A stretch of 64,000 bases of DNA from Ancistrus triradiatus (GCA_025084515.1 JAJAGP010000094.1:744001-808000), one strand, 5' to 3'. Shown: positions 22,390-33,784, numbered from the stretch's first letter. Numbers and translations are program-made. The notes: generated by a model from the sequence alone, not told the origin.

Positions 22390-22700
22390 ACTCATGCCTT
22401 GTGCTTCGCCACTGGGCACTACAGGTTTAATTTCCCCTTGTTTCCTGCATTTTCATGTCCCCAGTCAAGCCTCCTCTCTCACTCTTTTTAAATTTCAGCT
22501 CCTGCTCCTTATTATATGTTGATGTGTGCTTCTATTCAAGTTCTCTGTTTGCACCTTAGTTCCACATTATTATACGGTGAGCGTTCTTGTTCCTGGCTTT
22601 TGACTTTGATCTGCATTTAGAATACCAATTACTGAATGACCTGCTCCAGCATCAGCTCTTCATCAAAGTCAAGAAATATGAATTCCATACCTAGTCTGAC
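22390..22700 (+). mobile_element. Gypsy LTR remnant related to 24580-24911
   Basis: Shares 'cttgtgcttc', then 'cctggcttttgactttgatc' and 'tgcatt-agaata' in the same order and spacing class as the 3' LTR at 24580-24911. Likely the decayed 5' LTR of the same element or family. Confidence 0.5.
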
Positions 22701-24578
22701 ATGTCCCTGAGTGACATCATCAGCACCTTGGTAGTCAAAGATGATTCTAAGGCCTCAGGACAAGACAGTGAAGGAGGTGAAGCAATTTCTATAAATTTCT
22801 ACCACTGTTTAATCATCAATTCAGAAGCATCGATGCACTCATCATGGCCACACAGAGGAAAAATCCATGACTTCACTGGTTCCCCCAGACTAAGAGGTTC
22901 TTTCCACTCCTGAAAGTAGCCTTTTCAAGCATACCTATTCTGGGGCAAACCGATCCCAAACTAACATGGTTTACACATTGGATGTCGGAGTCCTTGTTGT
23001 CCCAAAACCAGATGTCACGCTTTTGGCTCGGAAGGAACAGGGGGGCGGACGTAAGTGGAAGTGACGAAGGTTTATTAACAGTGAACATGGTGACAATCAT
23101 ACATAGAACAAGCAAACCTAAACTAAGGAGAAAAACGGAAGCAGCAAACAACCAACAAGACAACAAACAAGGATAAGGCTAACAAACAAAGGGCTAATGC
23201 TAAGACTATGCTATCATGACAAACAAAGCAAACAAGGCTAACATGCAACAACAAGGCAAATAATGAAACAAAGCTAAACATGGAACAAGGAGCAGAAGGC
23301 TGAGACAAGACAGAGATCAGGTAAAGACACAAACCAGGAGGGAACAAAGAGTACATGGAGCCAAGGAAAACCAGGGAGTGAAGAAGCCAGACCAAGGAAG
23401 CACAGGAAGAGGGGTATATATAGAGGACAGACCAGAAGGCGCTACAGCCCCACCTGCTGGGTAGGAAGGAGAAAGCAGGGGGAGCTAAACAAGATGGATG
23501 CAAGCTGAAGGTCGTTACACCAGATCACTCCACCTAAACTCCATTTTATTGTGTAATATTTTCATAAGTTCAACACAACAGAAGTGAACTGTGACCTTTG
23601 GAAAAAGTTTTTTGCCATAAAGCTGGCTCTGGGGGAATAGCGGCACTGGTTAGAGGGTATGACCATGCCATCCACACAAAACATAAGAATACCTGTGCTC
23701 TGCCAAAAGACCTTGTCAAGCCTTGACCTTAGTCCCTGTTTTTCTCCTGATTCCATTGCATCATCTCCTTCTGACCAGGGTCCAAATATCTGAAGCTGAT
23801 GCTTTATCTCATCTTCATTTGCCCAAACCCAGTATTCCACTTAAACCTCATACTGCAGCAGAAGCTCACTGGTTGGGAGTCCATGCTGCTTGATGTGCAC
23901 ACACATCACTTTGAACAACTTTATGTTCTGTATGCACTCAGACTGGTAGAGAGTGATCCTGGTTCCGCACTGGCCTAGACTTCACCAATCACCAAGCCTG
24001 AGGGTCACACAGCCATCCTCACCATCAACAAAAACTTCTCCAGGGTGGAACATTTCATTCCTCTCCCTGAGTTCCCATTTGCATTCACCACGACTGAAAT
24101 ACTGTTCCAACAGGTGTTTTGAATCTATGGCATTCCTGAGGAAAGCAGCCAACAGTTCACCTCAGGTTCCTGGCAAGCTTTTATGAAGATGCTTGGTGTG
24201 ACGGTCAGCCTCACCGTTGGACACCATTCACATTCTAGAGTTCAGTGTGAGGAGCTACAAATTTCCGTATTCTACCTTTTTCCATGCATCTCTTTTGAAA
24301 CCTTTTGTGAATATTCCAGAGGATGAGGAAGCCCCAGTTGTATATTCTCTCCCATTCTCCCATCCTCATCAAGGGATCTGCTTCCAGTACCTGATTGACT
24401 AGTAGGGAGTAATCTCAGAGGAACACTGCTTGGCGAACTCTCATGACTTTGTCGATTCTGTCATGGTTTGATTTCCACAATTCACACCCAGACTTCTCAG
24501 TTCCATGTCATTGGGATGTCAGTGGCGGGGACAACGGTCTCGTTCATGGATGACCTTGGTGGATGCATTGGGAGGATA
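22701..24578 (+). pseudogene. Gypsy pol: RNase H, integrase and chromodomain remnants
   Basis: After removing the inserted solo LTR (23013-23519), translations on + give an RNase H segment at 23590-23780 ('LWKKFFAIKLALGE', 'RHWLEGM', tether-like 'SSPSDQGPNI'), the integrase core at 23950-24200 ('HTAILTINKNFSRVEHFIPL' and a 'GIPEE...QFTSGSWQAF' block), the 'FHASLLKPF' junction at 24285-24310, and a chromodomain-like 'EEHCLANSHDFVDSVM' at 24415-24465. Gag, protease and most of RT are missing or unreadable (22701-23010). Stops and shifts throughout. Confidence 0.75.
23013..23519 (-). mobile_element. Solo LTR of a second Gypsy family, with TSD
   Basis: Bounded by 'tgtcacgc' and 'cgttaca', and flanked by the 5-bp direct repeat CCAGA (23008-23012 and 23520-23524). 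In element sense (minus) it has a TATA-like 'tctatatatac' (about 23412) and AATAAA (about 23072), then 'cttcgtcacttcc'. No internal sequence, so it arose by LTR-LTR recombination after inserting into the older Gypsy element around it. Related LTRs lie at 51501-51925 and 60610-61254. Confidence 0.9.
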
Positions 24579-24579
24579 C

Positions 24580-24911
24580 TGTTATGTCTTGTGCTTCCTT
24601 GTCCAGCACCATGGATTTCAATTCTTACACACATCCAGCCAATACTTCTTGTTCCAGTTTGAAGTCTTTTTAAATCCCATTCATCTGACTTCATTTCCCA
24701 TTCCTGGCTTTTGACTTTGATCTGCATTCAGAATATGGCTTACCTACTCGACTGCTCCTTGAGATTACTTTGCCTGATTGTGTGTCTGACAGTGCTTGAA
24801 ACTCTGCATGATTCCTGACTATGATCTGTGTGATTCCCCTGCTTGCTTTGACTTCCTGTGTGCCAGTAAACATCTCTTTGAACAGATTCCCTGTCTCTGA
24901 GTGGCCTGACA
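24580..24911 (+). mobile_element. Gypsy 3' LTR
   Basis: Begins 'tgttatgtcttgtgcttcct' right after a purine-rich 'gggaggatac' polypurine tract and ends 'gagtggcctgaca'. Its length of 332 bp is usual for fish chromodomain Gypsy elements. It follows the integrase/chromodomain remnant directly. Confidence 0.75.
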
Positions 24912-25940
24912 AGTGCAAAACAAAATGATGATAAAATATTTTTGAAAATGTTTTTGCCTTTGCTTCAAAATGTCCTGACTGAATTGAATAACAACATACT
25001 ATTCAAATGAATAAAAATTTTAACTGTATAAGCCTTGTTTCGTAGTACTTTTAAATAAGCTATATGTAAATAAATGTAAAGTGTTCTTATGCATTATATC
25101 AGTGGTTCTCAAAGTTGTGTCCACAACATATAGTCAGTGGTCAGTGACTTTATTTCTATATATTCTTAAGATTTGACAGAGATGTGAGCCTTGCGATCAG
25201 TCTCACTGATTATTTCTGTGCCAACAGAAAAAACTATACGCAGATCGAAACATACACTACACAGTGAGTTCAGGATATTCTTCTGAGAGGGAGGGCCAGA
25301 AGTCTATACTGGACATCATCTGGAATTGTCTGTTCGATTCTCTGTCACATGACAAGTCCAGTAGCTCTGCTTTAACAGTCAGGAGAGTTTAAATTGTATC
25401 GTCCAAGACAATTGATCCCACATCCAATCCTAATTATCAGTGTTGATGTAAGAGATGTATAAACAGAAATACTTAGTTTGGTGAGGTACACACTGGCAAC
25501 TTCACTCACTTAATCCATTGTCATGCTGTTGTGTGAAGAAAGCTTGTCCATCAGACAAATGTCTGTAGTGTCGTCTTTTATCCGTTTGCCTTACAGCATA
25601 GGTGTGCCTAGCCCTCAGTGCATACAACCATGCATGTTTTCCCAGTTCAGTCCATCTTCAGTCAGTAAAGCATCTAACACTTTTCAGTAGTTTCTTAACT
25701 TTTGTTCTCTTGGGTTCCATTTTACAGAAGAAAATCCTCTAGAAGTTTTCCTTTCCATTAGTAATGTAGCAAAATTAATTGAGCAGGGTTGGCTTTATCT
25801 GTTGATTTGCCAATCTGAATTGAAAAATTAATACATGCATGCAATCTGACCAATAAATGTGATTGAATATCAACTGAAAAATACTTAGTTTGCCCAGGTG
25901 GGGTGGTCTGGGTCCATGTGGATTTTCTCTGATTATGCAT
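24912..25940. other. Unassigned; possible hAT terminus at 25103
   Basis: 'cagtggttctcaaagt' at about 25103-25118 matches the common vertebrate hAT terminal motif, but I found no matching inverted end. The rest shows nothing recognisable. Confidence 0.3.
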
Positions 25941-26195
25941 ATAGTGGGGCAAAAAAGTATTTAGTCAGCCACTGATTGTGCAAGTTCTCCTACTTACAAA
26001 GATGAGAGAGGTCTGTAATTTTTATCATAGGTACACTTCAACTATGAGAGACAAAATGAGAAAAAAAATCCAGGAAATCACATTGTAGGATTTGTAAAGA
26101 ATTTAACTGTATCATGGTGGTAAATAAGTATTTGGTCACCCACAAACAAGCAAGATTTCTGGCTCTCACAGACAAGTAACTTCTTCTTTAAGAAG

Positions 26196-26375
26196 TGGGT
26201 AAGGTACTGGACTATGGACCAGAAGGTCCAGGGTTCAAATCACTGCCAAGCTGCCACTGTTGGGTCTTTGAGCAAGACCCTTAACCCACATTTGCTTGGA
26301 TTGCAAGACTGTATCAGTTGTAAGTTGCTTTGGATAAGGGCATCTGCTAAATGCTGTAAATGTTAATGTAAAAAG
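26196..26375 (+). mobile_element. tRNA-derived SINE inserted in Tc1
   Basis: tRNA-like head with B box 'ggttcaaatc' (about 26232) and body ending 'ggataagggcatctgctaaa', the conserved fish SINE core, then a short 'tgtaaatgttaatgt' tail. It splits the 5' UTR of the Tc1 copy; the flanks 'aagaag'/'aaaaag' may be its target duplication. The reverse-oriented SINE at 55955-56172 shares head and body. Confidence 0.85.
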
Positions 26376-26470
26376 CTCTTCTGTCCTCCACTCGTTACCT
26401 GTATTACCTCATTATCTATACAAAAAGACACCTGTCCACAGCCTCAAACAATCAGACTCCAAACTCAACC

Positions 26471-27490
26471 ATGGCCAAGACCAAAGAGCTGTTGAAGGAC
26501 ACCAGGAAAAAAATTGTAGACCAGCACCAGGCTGGGAAGAGTGAATCTACAATAGGAAAGCAGGTTGTTGTGAATAAATCAACTGTGGGAGCAACTGTAA
26601 GTAAATGGAAGACACACAAGACCATTGATAATCTCCATTGATCTGAGGCCCCACACAAGATCTAATCCCGTGGCGTCAAAATGATCATGAGAACGGTGAG
26701 CAAAAATCCCAGAACTACACAGAGGGACCTGATGAATGACCTGCAGAGAGCTGGGACCAAAGTAACAAAGGCTACCATCAGTAACACACTACACCGAGAG
26801 GGACTCAGATCCTGCAGTGCCAGGCGTGTTCTCCTGCTTAAGACAGTACATGTCCAGCCCGTCTGAAGTTTGCCAGAAAGTATATGAATGATCCAGAAGA
26901 GAATATCATGTGGTCAGATGAAACCAAAATATAACTTTTTGGTAAAAACTCAACTCATCGCATTTAGAGGAAGAAGAATGCTGAGTTGCACATTACCTAC
27001 TGTGAAGCATGGGGGTGGAAACACCATGCCTTGGGGCTGTTTTTCTGCAAGGAGGACAGGACAACTGATCTGTGTTAAGGGAAGAATGAACGAAGCCATG
27101 TATCGGGAGCTTTTAAGCCAAAACCTCCTTCCATCAGTGAAAGCACTGGAGATGGAACATGGGTGGGTCTTCTAGCATGACAATGATCCCAAACACACCG
27201 CTCGGGCAAGGAAGTAGTGGCTCCGTAAAAAGCTTTTCAAGGTCCTGGAGTGGCCTAGCCACTCTCCAGACCTCAACCCCATAGAAAATTTGTGGAGGGA
27301 GTTGAAAGTCCGTGTTGCACAGTGACAGCCTCAAAACATCACTGCTCTAGAGGAGATCTGCATGGAGGAATGGGCCAAAATAAGAGCTACAGTGTGTGCA
27401 AACCTGGTGAAGACTTGCAGGAAATGTTTGACCTCTGTCATTGCCAACAAAGGTTGTTACAAAGTATTGAGTTGAACCTTTGTTATTGAT
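26471..27490 (+). pseudogene. Tc1 transposase, family B, inactivated
   Basis: The ATG at 26471 gives 'MAKTKELLKDTRKKIVDQHQ', the first HTH, running 57 codons to a TGA. The second HTH ('NPRTTQRDLMNDLQRAGTKV') follows in frame. After a shift, 'NIMWSDETKI' (first Asp), 'HDNDPKH' preceded by a stop in place of Gln (second Asp), and 'LNPIENLW' (Glu) are all present. So the DD34E triad survives, but at least four stops and two frameshifts prevent translation. It would have cut and pasted the element at TA sites. Confidence 0.9.
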
Positions 27491-27672
27491 CAAACACTTA
27501 TTTTCCACAATAATGTACAATTAAATTCTTTAAAAATCCTACAATGTGATATCCTGGATTTTTTTTCTAATTTTGTCTCTCATAGTTGAAGTGTACCTAT
27601 GTCTTCTCTCATCTTTCTAAGTAAGAGAACTTGCACAATCATTTGGTGACTAAATACTTTTTTGCTCCACTG

Positions 27673-28109
27673 TAGCTATGAGGCTATTCCAGGTGCCCAT
27701 CATACTGACAGTCAGAATTAATTTTAGTTCCCTTTGCTATATCTAGAGAAATAATAATCCTAGATATTCCTACATTAAACAAAATGTTGCTAAATATTTC
27801 AACATATCCCATGGAAAGAGAATTTTTATTTTTATTCTTAAATATGGAGATACTCCAAATGCATATCCAGCCCAGTCCCAGCTAAAATGTGACACTGACC
27901 AAGTATAAAACCCAAATAATAAAATATAAGTGACATCCAAATGCATTATAAGTGAATGTATGCTCTCCTTTCTGTAATAGAGACTACAGTCTTTTCAAAT
28001 ACAAATAGTTTATGCAGTGGCAGTCAACTGTTTGAGACCACTAGTCAAAATGCTTCAAAATTGTACTTTTCTTTACCATTTTTTACATTTTTCAATCATA
28101 TAGTCAGCA
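27673..28109. other. Unassigned, no feature seen
   Basis: AT-rich DNA without recognisable motifs. Confidence 0.3.
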
Positions 28110-28245
28110 TATTGTGGCACAGTGGATCAGCGGAGTTTCCTCTTCCAAAGAAATGCATTCGATCTGTTGGTGACTCTAAAGTATCCCAGTGTGAGTGAAT
28201 GAGCCTGTCTGTGTGCCCTTATCCTGTGTCCTTAATTTTCTTGAT
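28110..28245 (+). mobile_element. Degraded DANA/Mermaid-like SINE
   Basis: 'gtggcacagtggatcag', 'tttcctcttccaaagaaatg' and 'gtgagtgaatgagcctgt' follow the order of the SINE at 2355-2590, with many changes and a missing middle. Confidence 0.45.
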
Positions 28246-28696
28246 TCAGTATAAATCCTTTCTCTCAAAGATTCAAACAAGCATTTTCATTAGTGGTTTC
28301 ACAATTTTGGCCTCCATTATTTGTAATTAGCTTAGCATTCTAATCTGATGCTCTAACGTCAGGCTCTGTCTGATAGTTGAACCTATGATTCAAGAGGAAC
28401 AACAATGTGGGTTCTGCCCAGGTCATTGAAAAGCGGTCCAGTTCATTTCTCTTACTGTCTTTGGCAAAAATTATGATATGACCACCCATAGAGGATGTTC
28501 AGCCAGCTTTTATACTTCATAGCAAATAAACAAACTACAGATATAACGCCAAATTATTTTTAATAGCTTATTTTCTTTAGGAACTATACCAAAAACAAAA
28601 AATATTTTAATTAATTGCATGTCTTTACATATAAAATCACATTTGCAGAATGAAGATTTGTCATGTACTTTTTTACAATTTACTTTTTTTTATAAT
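28246..28696. other. Unassigned, no feature seen
   Basis: AT-rich, no convincing frame or known repeat. Confidence 0.3.
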
Positions 28697-28910
28697 TTAA
28701 TTCGGATAGAGATCTGGATCTTCTGCTATCCATGTCATTGAGTTGATAAGCCTTTCCTGAAGAAAAGCCCTGTGACAAGATGCAGTATCATCATGGGAAA
28801 TGACTGCATCATCAACAAACCTATTTTCTCTCAGTCGAACGAGAAAAGTGTCCAGAATTTCAATGTACACCTGTGCATTGACTGTTGAGGTAATGATTGT
28901 CATCTGCCCT
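28697..28910 (-). pseudogene. Tc1/mariner transposase core fragment
   Basis: The frame reads 'YIEILDTFLVRLRENRFVDD', 'HDDTASCHRAFLQERLINS' and 'MTWIAEDPDLYPN': the block around the second catalytic Asp up to the Pro-Asp-Leu-x-Pro motif before the Glu, which is lost. It differs from the five families above, so it is a sixth lineage. No terminal repeats recognised. Confidence 0.75.
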
Positions 28911-30771
28911 GGTATTGTATCTGAGATTAGAATCAGAATCAGCTGTACTTGCCAAGTATGTTTTCCATATATGAATTTGTTTTACAGAAGCTCACCACAG
29001 AACATTAAATACATACAAACACAACATTAACCGAATGTAGTTCACATGCAAATGCTGATTAAGGATCTAACATTTATCCAGGGTGCAGTACATGTTAAAA
29101 AATAAAAAAATAAAAAACAAGAAATATAAATATATATTGGGTGAATGTGTGGTATAAAAACAACTACAAAAATTTAATTTGGCTGAATCATCAATCTAAA
29201 AGGCAGTAGTCATAATCAGTTCAGATAGAGCAGGAAATTTAACACCAGTGGTCTTTTCAGCAGACTAGATGATGCAATGTAATTTGTGAATGTCATGTTC
29301 AGTAGTAGAGTACAAAACTGTAATTGTGTTGGTGATTACAGACTCTACTCCAGTCTAAAACTACTCCAGTAGTTCCTATAGCAGGTCAAATGTCCTTAAC
29401 TGTCACAGGAAGCCCACACTCATTTTTGAGTAAATTTTCAGGCATGATACTGAAACACCATGTAGACCGGGTATATATTTTCTATATCTGAAAGAATCAA
29501 TGAATATAATCTCTACAGATTTTCAGTGCAGGTTGAGGTTTCGATATTGGTGGAGAGCAGGAGGGTGTGCTGATGTCAGTGCTAATGGTTTTATGGAGTG
29601 TTTAATGGACTGGGGGTGGGTGTGATCCTTGGCTTCAAACCTGCTTTAGAATGTATTAAGCTCATCCACTCAATGATGATCTCTTGTTATTTGGGGAAAG
29701 TGTTCTTTGTAGAAATAATGTCTCTCAGTGTTTTCCACACAGTTGTTAGGTCATTGTTATCATGGTGTTCAGATTGCTGAAGTAACTCCACTTACCTGGT
29801 TTTATTTCCTTTGTTAGGGTGTTTCTCACAGAATCCTCACTTTTACATTTTCTCTTTAGATAATTGTGACTGTTCAAGTTACACTGTTCGAGTTGTGGTA
29901 TGAATAGAAAAGTGTTGATGTATGATATCACAGTTTCAGTGTGCTCATTCTTCAAGAACACTTCAATCAGTACATTCCATACAGTAGAATGTAGAATGGG
30001 AAAATCGCATTGTCATTTTTAGGAGTGGCATCTCATACATTTTATTTCTAATAGAGGAAAATTCGCCATGTGGTTGTGGGCAATGTTGTTCACAAGCCAC
30101 TGTCTTGGATTGATAGATATGGTACACAGTAAACATATCCACATAGAGTTAATGTGAAGTAAACATGTTCACATAGAGTTAATGTGAACAATGCTACTAA
30201 TGAGAGCACAGGCTCTTAGTGTGCCAAAACAATATGGGCCATTCATATTTGCACATTCATAATGAATCAACCACAGACTAGGAGTTTCTTAATTGGCATG
30301 TGATTAAAGAGAGAAACAATTATTTGCTCCAGTGAACACTCCATCTGTCTGCAATTAGAAGGAATTGTATTATTACCTTAAGATGGCAAGTTTCATTTAG
30401 GGGACATGAGCCCTTTCATTTTAGATCATTGCACAAGATGAATATTTCAAATCAGTATGTGTGAAATTAGCTATTTCAATACAATGTCCTTGTCAGTTAA
30501 AGTGTTTATAAAGACTTAGCTGTTATGAAGACTTCTTGTGGAGGCACAATTATTAACTGTCCCAATACTTGACAAATTCAAAATGCTAGGACACTGAGTG
30601 TAAATGGATATGCATGACATTTCTTAAATTATTCAAGATATTTGAATTATTCATGATTAAAATAAGTCTTCATGACTCCACATTATGAAGCCAGTTAAAC
30701 TGAAGATAAAACTTTAAAGGCAAGATATTGTGGAGAGATTATGTAAACTATCAATTTGAACAATTTGTAAT
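28911..30771. other. Unassigned; LINE-tail-like bit and a 31-bp duplication
   Basis: 'gaatcagaatcagctgtact' at 28931 followed by 'tgccaagtatg' resembles a widespread fish repeat tail. At 30128-30189 a 31-bp unit ('cacatagagttaatgtga' inside) is present twice in tandem. The frame 29598-29780 has no domain I know. Confidence 0.3.
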
Positions 30772-30900
30772 ACAACTCCAAACAAAATGGGACAGTATGA
30801 AAAAAGTGTCATTTATTTAATTGCAGACACTATGAACCCAAGTTACTTGTTTGTTTTTTCTGGTCAACTTCATTTGGCAGTAATAGTTAAAATGCATTCT
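30772..30900 (+). repeat. MITE-like repeat, copy 2
   Basis: 'gggacagtatgaaaaaagtg' and 'tttttctggtcaacttcatt' match the reverse complement of 61632-61806. Begins near 'acaactccaaacaaaatggg', a variant of the terminus. Confidence 0.6.
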
Positions 30901-31195
30901 TAGTCAACATAAGCAGTGAGCCTTAGAGAAAATAGGATAAAACCAGAATCAAACCAAATCAATTGAGCACTCAGCACAGGCCCTAGTTTATTCAGCACCT
31001 TAGGCAAGATTAATCTAATCACCCCCGCTGAGTGTCTGATGTAAAAATATTTGATATTAGTACTGCGTAATAGTCTCGCCTGATCATTTTACCTAATAAA
31101 TGTTAATAGTAATGTAGTTAATGACCTGTTTATATATTTTTCATATTATTAACATGTAACTGCTTATCTTGAAGACAGATGGAAAACATTTGGGT
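30901..31195. other. Unassigned, no feature seen
   Basis: No recognisable content up to the target duplication of the solo LTR. Confidence 0.3.
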
Positions 31196-31200
31196 AAGAT

Positions 31201-31697
31201 TGTCACGCTCCACGGCGGCATGCATCGCTCCCGCCATGACTCGGACCTATCAGAAAGCCCCATGGCGATCGGATTACCGATTGCATTCAGCTGTGGGGCT
31301 TCCTATAAAGGCGCGCTCATGAGAGACTCTTGTCGTGGATTATTGACTAATGTTGCTGTCGGTTGCGTTCCTACGTACTGCTCCTCACCTTTATGGCATT
31401 CTATGCTCGCCGCGTCCCTACGCGCTGCACCACTCATCGCCGCGTCCCTACGCGCCATACCAGTAAGGCATAGTTTCGTTTTCGGTCACTTCCTTGTTCT
31501 GTTTAGTTTCTACCCGTTTGTTTCCCACCTGTTTTCAGTTTTGTTTCACACCCGTTTCTGTTTTCGTTTCATACCCGTTTTTGGTCCCTTGCTTTTTCTG
31601 TTTGCTGTGTTTGCCTTTTGTTGGTTGTTTTCTAATAAATCCCCCTTTTTTCAACCTGCGTTCGTCTCCTTGCCTGTTAGGCCCCCCGAACGTGACA
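31201..31697 (+). mobile_element. Solo Gypsy-type LTR with 5-bp TSD
   Basis: Starts 'tgtcacgctccacgg' and ends 'cccgaacgtgaca', a 7-bp inverted end (tgtcacg/cgtgaca), and is flanked by AAGAT on both sides (31196-31200, 31698-31702). Contains TATA 'cctataaagg' at about 31302, AATAAA at 31634 and an internal duplication of 'cgccgcgtccctacgcgc' near 31408 and 31438. The long + frame across it (31169-31738) is not a gene. High CpG retention suggests it is young. Confidence 0.9.
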
Positions 31698-31781
31698 AAG
31701 ATGACTTAGCTGCTACTACTACCACTGAAGTAGTATGACTACTACTATTATTGATGCTTGATTTGAACATGAAATTATAGT

Positions 31782-32240
31782 TCAGGTGTTTTCTATCAGT
31801 TGGATCATAACTGTGAGTGGGTGTCCTGTTGCATTTAAAAAACAGGAATCTATCAAATCACATTTGCGGGAGTGTGTAAAGATTATAAAATCATCTCTAA
31901 AAAGTTGGGACTCTACCATTCCACAGTCAGACATACTGTGTACAAATGGAACAAAAGAGATCATTCCAAAACCAAGGGTGTAATAGTCCATGATTCCACA
32001 AAGAATCCTATTTTCTAAGCAGCTAAAGGCCTCTCTCACAATGGCTAATATTAATCTTCATGAGTCCAAGAAGACAACAGTGCTGTGTATGGCAGTTTTG
32101 CAAAGAAAAAGCTCTCCAAAAAGAACATTGCTAAGGATCACACAGATAAACCAGAAGGCTATTGGAAAACCATTTTGAGGAATAATGAGGTCAAAATAGA
32201 AATTGTTAGTTTAAATGAGAAGTGTTATGTTTGGAGAAAG
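31782..32240 (+). mobile_element. Tc1 family A, 5' piece
   Basis: Plus-strand 5' UTR and N-terminal transposase: 'aaaacaggaatctatcaaat', 'ccacagtcagacatactgtg', 'gcagctaaaggcctctctca' and 'gagaagtgttatgtttggag' in the family order. It lacks both termini and stops where the next copy begins. Confidence 0.8.
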
Positions 32241-33050
32241 TGGTGCTTAAGTTTGTGAACCTTTAGAATTTTCTATATTTCTGCATAAATATGGCTGAAA
32301 ACCTCATCAGATTTTCACAAAAGTCCTAAACGTAGATATAGAGCCCAGTTAAAAAATATTATACTTGGTCATTTATTTACTGTGGAAAATGATCCAATAT
32401 TACACATTAGTGAGTGGCAAAAGTATGTGAACCTTTGCTTTCAGTATCTGATGTGACCCCCTGTGCAGCAATAACTGCAACTAAACTATTCCGGTAACTG
32501 TTGATCAGTCCTGCACAATGACTTGGAGGAATTTTAGCCCATTCCTCTGTGCAGAACAGCTTCAACTCTGGGATGTTGGTGGGTTTCCTCACATTAGCTG
32601 CTCGCTTCAGGTCCTTCCACAACATTTCGATTGGATTAAGGTCAGGACTGTTTCAGGTCACAATCTGTCTGACTGTGGATTGGTGGAATCCAAACACTCT
32701 CCTTTTTTCGTGGCATGACACACTTCCAGTTCTTCCAGAGTTCTGAAGAGCACACTTTGATAGATCCCTGTTCTTTAACTAAATCAGGGTGCCAACTCAC
32801 ACCTGATTGCCATTTCATTGATTGAAACCACCTCTAAGTTCACCTTCAAAATAACTGCTAATCCTAGAGGTTCACATACTTTCACCACTCACTAATATGT
32901 AATATTGGATAATTTTCCTCAATAAATAAATGACCAAGTATAATATTTTTGTCTCATTTGTTTAACTGCATTCTCTTTATCTACTTTTAAGACTTGTGAC
33001 GATATGATAATCTTTTAGGTCATATTTATGCAGAACTATAGAAAATGGGT
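32241..33050 (-). mobile_element. Tc1 family A, deleted copy, head-to-head with the previous
   Basis: Left terminus 'tggtgcttaagtttgtgaac' at 32241, then C-terminal transposase on minus (32625-32407: 'MLWKDLKRAANVRKPTNIPE', 'LFCTEEWAKIPPSHCAGLIN', the conserved Tc1 C-terminus). A deletion joins it at about 32655 to the N-terminal/5' UTR part, with 5' terminal sequence to about 33050. The catalytic core is absent. Confidence 0.85.
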
Positions 33051-33074
33051 TCAGAACATTCAGGGATAACATGG

Positions 33075-33130
33075 TGGACCAACAAAGATAACCTCAACAA
33101 TTATAATGAGAATAGTAATCATAATCATCC

Positions 33131-33161
<31 letters not shown>

Positions 33162-33681
33162 TAAGAAGAAACAGCTAACAAAAAAGGAGGGAACGCTAAC
33201 GCCAGCCTGGGAGTAACTCCCGCCAGCTGTGAGAAGCAAACACTGTCTGAGAGAAGCTAATGCCGGCTGGGAGAAACTAACGCTGGCTGGAAGAAACTAA
33301 ATCCAGCTGAGAGAACCTAAGGCCGGCTGACAGAACCTAAGATCAGCTGCTAAGCTAACGCCGGCTGCTAAGCTAACGCCGACCCAAAGGGAAACACAAA
33401 AGCAGATAGAATCGCAAACAGACCTTATCCCATCTTTGAAACATGGTGGTGGTAGTATCATGGTTTTGGCCTGTTTTGCTGCATCTGGAACACTGTTTAT
33501 TACTGCGGTTTGCTCGAGCATCCTAGCGCACTCCTGCCCCTAGCGTTTTTTTGTTGTAGGTCTTTCCATTGAATTGGTTGTACCTATAGTACGTATCTTG
33601 GTTAACTATATTTGCTCGTTTCTTTATTTAGACTGGATTTGAGTATACACTTTAGTTAGCTGTTTTTATTTCTGTTGTGCA
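33075..33681 (-). repeat. Duplicate of the 20690-21316 composite block
   Basis: Starts 'gaccaacaaagataacc' and ends 'tgttgtgcactttagct', as does 20690-21316, with the same order inside: (AAT)n, AAG/AAA tract, ~25-bp array, Tc1 scrap 'aaacatggtggtggtagta', LTR sequence. About 600 bp long. The flanks differ from the other copy. Confidence 0.85.
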
Positions 33682-33689
33682 CTTTAGCT

Positions 33690-33782
33690 GTGAAAGTGTG
33701 AAAATCTGATGATGTTTTAGGTCATATTTATGCAGAAATATAGAAAATTCTAAAGGGTTCATAAACTTTCAAGTACCACTGT
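33690..33782 (-). mobile_element. Tc1 family A terminus
   Basis: 'gatgatgttttaggtcatat' to 'ttcaagtaccactgt' is the element's terminal ~90 bp. The same terminal segment also ends the copy at 32241-33050, so the block 33075-33681 sits between two partial copies of one Tc1 end. Confidence 0.8.
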
Positions 33783-33784
33783 TA

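Larger units (their letters stand above)
25942..27672 (+). mobile_element. Tc1-type transposon, family B, full length
   Basis: Terminal repeats 'tagtggggcaaaaaagtatt' (left) and 'tacttttttgctccactg' (right), each beside TA. The subterminal inverted repeat extends over about 190 bp ('cacttcaactatgagagaca' matches the reverse complement at 27570-27590). Total 1.73 kb, of which about 180 bp (26196-26375) is a SINE, leaving a normal Tc1 length. Confidence 0.95.

Noticed and set aside
23123..23503. 126-codon minus frame
   Set aside because: Lies wholly in a solo LTR; pyrimidine-rich body gives low-complexity Leu/Ser/Cys residues.
25103..25118. hAT transposon end
   Set aside because: Motif matches, but no partner terminus, target duplication or transposase nearby.
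26220..26250. Possible tRNA gene (B box present)
   Set aside because: The tRNA-like head is followed by the fish SINE body, and the same unit is repeated at 55955-56172; no full cloverleaf.
31169..31738. 189-codon + frame
   Set aside because: Spans the whole solo LTR including its promoter and poly(A) signal; no domain.
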